A stretch of DNA of 64,000 nt, taken from positions 25,143-89,142 of the forward strand of contig CAZUYC010000118.1 in assembly GCA_964624475.1 (NCBI GenBank), given 5' to 3'. The notes below the pieces were generated by a model. It was not told the origin of the DNA. It saw nothing but the letters and a program-made list of their open reading frames with translations, and did no database searches. Source of the stretch: CAZUYC01 sp964624475 (lineage in GTDB: Bacteria > Myxococcota_A > UBA9160 > SMWR01). This document shows, in pieces, positions 60,032 to 64,000 of the stretch (positions are counted from its first letter, which is position 1; the number at the start of each line of letters is the position of its first letter). A program made the translations under genes and the position numbers.

Positions 60032-60729
60032 GCGTTCCCGCGATCGCCGTCCGCGGCCTCGAGAAGCGCTTCGGCCCCGCGGTCGCGCTCGCCGGCATCG
60101 ATCTGGTCGTCCCGCAGGGCGCGGCGCTCGGCGTACTGGGGCCCAACGGCGCCGGGAAGTCGACGCTCCTGCGCCTGCTGGCCGGGCTCGCGCGTCCGAG
60201 CGGCGGCTCGGTCGAGATCGCCGGGTGCCGGGCCCACGGGCGCGACGCCCGCGCGCGGGTCGGATTCGTCGGGCACGAGACCTTCCTCTACCCGGCGCTC
60301 ACGGCCCGCGAGAACCTCGTCTTCGCCGGGCGCCTGTACGGCGTCCCCGACGCCGGGGCGCGCGCCGACCGGCTCCTCGCCGAGGCGGGCCTCGCAGGCG
60401 TCGCCGACCGCGCGGTCGGCGCCTTCTCGCGCGGCATGGCCCAGCGCGTGGCGATCGCGCGCGGCCTCGTCCACGACCCGGCGGTGCTGCTCCTCGACGA
60501 GCCCTTCACCGGCCTCGACCGGCGGGCGGCCGCGCGGCTCGCGGAGCGCCTCGCGGGTCTGCGCGGCGAGCGGCGGACCTTCGTCCTCGTGACGCACGAC
60601 GTGGCCGCGGCCGCGCGGCTCGCCGATGCCGCGATCGTGCTCGCGCGCGGCCGGATCGCGTACCGGAGCGACGGGGCGCTCGATCCGGCCGCCCTCGATC
60701 TCGCGCTCGCCGCGGCGGATTCTCCGTGA
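60028..60729 (+). CDS. ccmA: Heme exporter ATP-binding protein CcmA
   Basis: ATPase of the CcmABC complex that releases heme-loaded CcmE. In 233 residues: LGPNGAGKSTLLRLLAGL, FVGHETFLYPALTARENL, SRGMAQRVAIARGL, VLLLDEPFTGLD and LVTHDVAAAARLAD. TTG 60028 overlaps the upstream stop; GTGA overlap with ccmB follows. Confidence 0.94.
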   Translation: MSVPAIAVRGLEKRFGPAVALAGIDLVVPQGAALGVLGPNGAGKSTLLRLLAGLARPSGGSVEIAGCRAHGRDARARVGFVGHETFLYPALTARENLVFAGRLYGVPDAGARADRLLAEAGLAGVADRAVGAFSRGMAQRVAIARGLVHDPAVLLLDEPFTGLDRRAAARLAERLAGLRGERRTFVLVTHDVAAAARLADAAIVLARGRIAYRSDGALDPAALDLALAAADSP

Positions 60730-61391
60730 ACGCCTTCCTCGCCGTGCTGTGGAAGGACCTGCTCTGCGAGTGGCGCAGCCGCGATCGGCTCATCGCCATG
60801 CTCGTCTTCTCGGCGCTCGTGGTCGTGGTCTTCCACTTCACGCTGCCGGGGGGCGCCACGGCGCAGGCGCGGGTGAACGCGCCGGGCCTCCTCTGGGTGG
60901 CGTACGTCTTCGCGGCGCTCCTCGGCCTCGGCCGCGCGTTCGCGCTCGAGCTCGAGAACGATGCCCTCGCCGGCCTCGCCCTGGCACCCGCCGAGCGCGG
61001 TTGGATCTTCCTCGGCAAGTGGGCGGCCAACGTCGCGATCCTCGGCGTCGTCCAGGCGGTGACGGCGGGGATCTTCGCGGTCGTCTTCGAGGTGGACCTG
61101 CTCCCGGTCTGGGCCCGCTTCGCCGGCATCGCCGCGCTCGGCTCGGCGGGCCTCTGCGCGATCGGGACGCTCGCCGCCGCGGTCGCCGTGCGCACGCGCT
61201 TCCGCGAGCTCCTGCTACCGCTGCTCGTGCTGCCGCTGCTCTGGCCCGTGCTCTCGGGATGCGTGCGCGCGACCGCCGAGCTGCTCGCCACCGGGCAGGT
61301 GCCCTTCGAGCCGATCCAGCTCCTGCTCGTGGCCGACGCGAGCTATCTGATACTCTCGTTCCTCTGCTTCGAGTACGTGCTGGATGAGTGA
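60726..61391 (+). CDS. ccmB: Heme exporter permease CcmB
   Basis: Membrane subunit of the CcmABC complex. A 221-residue protein with six membrane helices; VLWKDLLCEWRSRDRLIAML, LLWVAYVFAALLGLGRAFAL and LENDALAGLALAP are family landmarks. GTG 60726 overlaps ccmA; the stop overlaps ccmC by eight bases. Confidence 0.94.
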   Translation: MNAFLAVLWKDLLCEWRSRDRLIAMLVFSALVVVVFHFTLPGGATAQARVNAPGLLWVAYVFAALLGLGRAFALELENDALAGLALAPAERGWIFLGKWAANVAILGVVQAVTAGIFAVVFEVDLLPVWARFAGIAALGSAGLCAIGTLAAAVAVRTRFRELLLPLLVLPLLWPVLSGCVRATAELLATGQVPFEPIQLLLVADASYLILSFLCFEYVLDE

Positions 61392-62076
61392 GGCCGCGAG
61401 CCCGCAGGACCGGCTGATTCGCGCGAGCGGCGCCGCCCTGGCGGCGATCGCGGCGCTCTGGGCGTTCGCGGTGGCCGGAGCGCCGGTCGACTCGATGCAG
61501 GGATCCATCCAGAAGATCCTCTACGTGCACGTGCCCTGCGCGCTCGGCGCGTACCTCGGGTTCCTCACCACCGCGGTCTGCGGCGCGCTCTACCTGCGCA
61601 GCGCCGACGAGCGCTTCGACCGCTGCGCGATCGCCGCCGCCGAGGTCGGCGTCGTCTTCTGCAGCCTCACCCTCGCGAGCGGACCGATCTGGGCGCGAGG
61701 AACCTGGGGGCACTGGTGGGCGTGGGACCCGCGCCTCACGCTGACGCTGCTGCTCTGGTTCATCTACCTCGCCTATCTGCTGCTGCGCGCCTTCACCGAG
61801 GGAAGCGAGCGGAGCGCCCGCTTCGCGGCCGTCTACGGCCTGCTCGGGGCGAGCGCGATCCCCCTCAACTACTTCGCGATCCGCCTCTTCGGCGGCGCCG
61901 CCATGCACCCCGAGAACCTCGAGCGCGGGAGCCTCGGCGCCGGAATGGGCCTGCCCTTCGCGCTGGGCCTGCTCGCGGCGGCCGCCGCGTTCGTCCACCT
62001 GCTGCTCCTGCGCCTCGACCTCGAGACCCGGCGCGGGGCGCTCGCCCGCGCGCTCGGCAGCGGCGGGGCGGATTGA
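61384..62076 (+). CDS. ccmC: Heme exporter/delivery protein CcmC
   Basis: Presents heme to CcmE with CcmAB. The 230-residue protein has six helices, the heme-handling motif GTWGHWWAWDPRLTLTLLLW and the flanking histidine-containing ILYVHVPCALGAY. No ccmD, ccmG or ccmH gene follows within the window. Confidence 0.95.
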   Translation: MSEAASPQDRLIRASGAALAAIAALWAFAVAGAPVDSMQGSIQKILYVHVPCALGAYLGFLTTAVCGALYLRSADERFDRCAIAAAEVGVVFCSLTLASGPIWARGTWGHWWAWDPRLTLTLLLWFIYLAYLLLRAFTEGSERSARFAAVYGLLGASAIPLNYFAIRLFGGAAMHPENLERGSLGAGMGLPFALGLLAAAAAFVHLLLLRLDLETRRGALARALGSGGAD

Positions 62077-62102
62077 AACAGCGATCGAGGCGAAGATCCC
62101 CG

Positions 62103-62132
62103 TTGACAACCCGGAGGGGTCGGCAGTATAAG
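62103..62132 (+). promoter_or_regulatory. Strong sigma-70-type promoter before the structured leader
   Basis: TTGACA (62103-62108) and TATAAG (62127-62132) with an 18-base spacer. Start of transcription is expected near 62139, inside a palindrome CTGGTTG-TTC-CAACCAG (62133-62149). The -35 is a full consensus match, the only one in the window paired with a good -10. Confidence 0.75.
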
Positions 62133-62138
62133 CTGGTT

Positions 62139-62535
62139 GTTCCAACCAGTCGTGCCGGCTAGGGTTTTGGCGGCACAGAACAACGAGAGGACGGAGGCGA
62201 CCGCTTGCCCATCCCCCCAGGGGGGAAGCGTGTGCGCTCGGGGGGTGCCAAGCCCCCGAGCCTGCAAGGTTCTTGCAGGCCTGAGAGGAAACCGGCAACT
62301 CGCGGAAGCGCGGTTCCATCCGTAGCCCATCCGCCGTGCGCCGGGGTCGGGTCGACCGACCTTCTCCCACACGCACTGAGAGCGCAGCGGCCGCCGCGAC
62401 AGACCGGGCAGGTCGGGGAAATCCCCAGCCCGGCACGCGGCTGGCATGGGGTTTGCGAGGTCCCCCGCAAGGGCCCGGGGGGATCTCGGGCGGTATGTAC
62501 CCCCGGCGGTGGGCCCGGGAGGCGATCCACGAGAG
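62139..62535 (+). ncRNA. Structured leader or candidate non-coding RNA
   Basis: The 469 bases between ccmC and the next gene hold no convincing coding region. After the promoter come several strong hairpins: GCTCGGGGG/CCCCCGAGC (62236-62244, 62253-62261), CTGCAAG/CTTGCAG (62262-62268, 62272-62278), CCCCCC/GGGGGG around 62213-62225, GTCGG/CCGAC near 62350 and GGGGAAATCCCC near 62417. I matched it to no known family (not tmRNA, RNase P, SRP, or a TPP or cobalamin riboswitch). It may be an independent RNA or an unusually long 5' leader of the zinc-ribbon gene. Ends are approximate. Confidence 0.35.
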
Positions 62536-62545
62536 GATGGCCAGC

Positions 62546-63034
62546 ATGAAGCGCGGTGTCGGGTACTGCGAGAACACCGACTGCGAGGACTACGCGAAGG
62601 GCGTATTCCTGCTCAACCACGGCGACACCTTCTACTGCCCCCGCTGCCGCCAGCTGGGGAAGGTCGAGAAGGAGCGCGGCTTCTACACCGGAAACGCCGA
62701 CGTCTTCAAGGAGGTGCGGGTCGAGTACAACTTCGACCCCATCAACACCGTCTATCGCGAGATCGCGATCGTCCGTGACGAGAGCCTCTGGGGCCGCAAC
62801 AACGTCTACACGCTCCAGTCGCCGCTGATCAAGACCGAGAAGCGGGCCCTCAAGGTGGCCGAGGCGATCCTCGCCAACCTGAACCGCTACCGCGGGCTGC
62901 TGAACTCGGACGACATCCCGCGGACCACCGAGATCATCCTGTCCTTCGACGACGAGTTCGACGAGTTCGCGCGCAAGCTCCAGCAGCTCTCCAAGGAGTG
63001 GGAAGCGAGCGGGCTGCGCGAAGGGCAGCGCTGA
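62546..63034 (+). CDS. Conserved-looking zinc-ribbon protein, unknown function
   Basis: A 162-residue soluble protein. The N-terminal zinc ribbon has Cys 8 and Cys 13 (YCENTDCEDY) and a CPRC knuckle at about residue 36 (TFYCPRCRQLG). The rest is charged and helical/beta mixed (VRVEYNFDPINTVYREIAIV, LNRYRGLLNSDDIPRTTEI). I do not recognise a function. ATG 62546 is preferred over ATG 62537 because GAGAGG (62531-62536) is properly spaced only from 62546. Strong promoter, long leader and terminator make it a single-gene unit. Confidence 0.82.
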   Translation: MKRGVGYCENTDCEDYAKGVFLLNHGDTFYCPRCRQLGKVEKERGFYTGNADVFKEVRVEYNFDPINTVYREIAIVRDESLWGRNNVYTLQSPLIKTEKRALKVAEAILANLNRYRGLLNSDDIPRTTEIILSFDDEFDEFARKLQQLSKEWEASGLREGQR

Positions 63035-63065
63035 GGCGCCCAGCATTTTTCGTGCGGAGCATGAG

Positions 63066-63105
63066 GGCCCCCGGTTCCCCCGTCAGGACCGGGGGCCTTC
63101 GCTTT
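63066..63105 (+). terminator. Rho-independent terminator after the zinc-ribbon gene
   Basis: GGCCCCCGGT (63066-63075) and ACCGGGGGCC (63088-63097) form a ten-base GC-rich stem with a 12-base loop, followed by TTCGCTTTA. It lies 32 bases after the stop codon. Confidence 0.75.
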
Positions 63106-63213
63106 AGCTCGATCCCGCGCTCGCGCCCGAGCTATTGGCTTCACCTCGGCGAGGGTTAAGCTCCTGCCCCGGGGGGAGTCCGCGGTGAGGAACGTCCGCG
63201 CCACCCACGCGCG

Positions 63214-64000
63214 ATGAACACGAAGCGTTGGCTGATCGCGATCCCGCTCGTGGTGGTGGCGCTGCTGCTGCAGGCGGCCTTCTGGGTGCCGCGCTACGAG
63301 ACGCAATCCGCAGGGAATCCGAAGCGCCTCACCACGTACATCGAGGCCGGGGGCGGCGACGCCGAGATCCTCAATCCGATCCTGTCGGCCGATTCGGTGA
63401 GCAGCCAGGTCGAGCAGCTCGTCTTCGAGGGGCTGATCACCGTCGACGAGAAGCTGCAGTGGACGGGTGAGCTCGCCGAGCGCTGGGAGACCACGGAGGA
63501 GGCGTACCTGGCCGTGCTGCCCGGGCGCGCCCTTCCGGATGGGACCCCGGCGACGGCCACGCGCGTGGCCGAGCGCGTGAGCAAGGCGCTCGAGGACAGC
63601 GACCTCGCTCCCGACGTGCGCGCGGTCGAGGTGCTTGGCGCCGAGGGGCGCACGACGGAGCTCTCGCTCGTCGAAGTGGACGACGAGCAGCAGCCGCGCG
63701 AGAGGCGCGTGCCGGTGCGCGTGGACGTCCCGGAGCGCGTGAAGATCTCGCTGGCGCGCGTGGTGCCCGATCTCTTCGAGCGCCTCGCTCCGCTGCTGGG
63801 CGCGGCGTTCCTCGACCCGGCCGGCCTCGAAGCGCGCGTCCACCCGGAGCAGGAGCTCACGCCCGAGGCGCTCGCGGCCGGGCTCCCCGAGCTGCTCGCG
63901 ATCACGGAGCACAACCCGGTCATCACCTTCCATCTGCGCCGCGGAGTGCGCTTCCACGACGGCGAGGCCTTCGACGCGAGCGACGTGCGCTTCACCTACG
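63214..64000 (+). CDS. Family 5 solute-binding protein (SBP_bac_5), 3' end missing
   Basis: Periplasmic binding protein of an oligopeptide-type ABC importer, cut by the window edge after 262 residues. It starts with a membrane signal (MNTKRWLIAIPLVVVALLLQ), then the family pattern EILNPILSADSVSSQVEQLV, FEGLITVDEKLQWTGELAER. The next landmark, FHLRRGVRFHDGEAFDASDV, comes about 155 residues later than normal; the intervening acidic, helical segment (about 95-245) looks like an inserted domain. No strong ribosome site precedes ATG 63214. Confidence 0.85.
   Translation, partial: MNTKRWLIAIPLVVVALLLQAAFWVPRYETQSAGNPKRLTTYIEAGGGDAEILNPILSADSVSSQVEQLVFEGLITVDEKLQWTGELAERWETTEEAYLAVLPGRALPDGTPATATRVAERVSKALEDSDLAPDVRAVEVLGAEGRTTELSLVEVDDEQQPRERRVPVRVDVPERVKISLARVVPDLFERLAPLLGAAFLDPAGLEARVHPEQELTPEALAAGLPELLAITEHNPVITFHLRRGVRFHDGEAFDASDVRFTY

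Noticed and set aside
62139..62535. tmRNA, RNase P RNA, SRP RNA, or TPP/cobalamin riboswitch
   Set aside because: No tag-peptide frame, none of the conserved RNase P blocks, no GGAAGCAGCC SRP loop, and no THI-box or B12-box motif was found.
62336..62545. N-terminal extension of the zinc-ribbon protein
   Set aside because: The frame is open, but the sequence is Arg/Pro/Gly-rich, overlaps hairpins and a well-spaced ribosome site supports ATG 62546.

Overview
The window is a very GC-rich (roughly 70 % or more by eye), densely coded bacterial chromosome segment. The gene content is Gram-negative: lipoproteins with lipoboxes, an LPS-kinase-like protein, FtsEX/EnvC, a System I cytochrome c maturation cluster, and a PEP-CTERM protein. 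Combined with coenzyme F420 genes, a Cys-type CcmE, bactofilin, FHA/DUF4388 and MshEN proteins, this suggests a deltaproteobacterial-type lineage (Myxococcota- or Binatota-like). The exact phylum cannot be fixed from sequence reading alone. I see no rRNA, intact tRNA, CRISPR array, transposase or prophage.

Layout, left to right. 1-3238 (+): pepA (truncated by the window edge), rpoH-type sigma factor, acylphosphatase, FHA/DUF4388 protein. 3368-7450: a peptidase-MA lipoprotein-like gene, molybdopterin genes (moaB and a moaD-moaE fusion), a translation-factor-like protein with a basic tail, bactofilin. 7709-12696 (+): a coupled run holB-metG-tatD-suhB-LOG-family gene. 12791-16250: small membrane protein, lipoprotein, flavin monooxygenase, DUF4336 protein. 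16332-21027 (-): a Gld-type ABC exporter operon (ATPase, permease, GldG-like, DUF4340). 21446-25370: tandem kinase-like protein, small unknown, MshEN protein, a degraded HEPN/MNT toxin-antitoxin pair. 25558-29588 (+): surface-glycan glycosyltransferases. 29508-46741 (-): a long block with SGNH hydrolase, LolB-like lipoprotein, TPR protein, cysC, cysteine desulfurase, A-type Fe-S carrier, tlyA, dxs, ispA, xseB, xseA, ctpA, envC, ftsX, ftsE, a conserved unknown and nfuA. 46889-49274 (-): PEP-CTERM protein and a secreted propeller-like protein. 49486-52710 (+): DUF4124 protein, cofD and a cofC-cofE fusion. 52812-55600 (-): engB, aminotransferase, a nucleotidyltransferase two-gene module. 55690-62076 (+): ccmE-ccmF-unknown-ccmA-ccmB-ccmC. 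62103-63105: promoter, a long structured leader, a zinc-ribbon protein and a terminator. 63214 to the edge: a family 5 solute-binding protein.

Functional threads: isoprenoid precursors (dxs, ispA); Fe-S assembly (desulfurase, A-type carrier, NfuA); cell division and septal peptidoglycan (FtsE, FtsX, EnvC-like, CtpA); heme delivery to cytochrome c; and the redox cofactors Moco and F420. Many neighbours overlap by four bases (NTGA), so translational coupling is common.

The most unusual content is repeats. Three dispersed palindromic families are visible. Family A has the core GCAGCGAGCCGCAGGCGAGC and sits between genes but also inside reading frames: in-frame in a cysteine desulfurase, as 20-residue tandem repeats in a secreted protein, and as the tail of TatD. 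Family B is a pair of perfect 39-base inverted repeats that differ at five positions, each compensated on the other arm. Family C (core TAGCCCGCATNTCTC) occurs as one 184-base nested palindrome and two miniature forms; one miniature supplies both a stop codon and the next gene's start codon.
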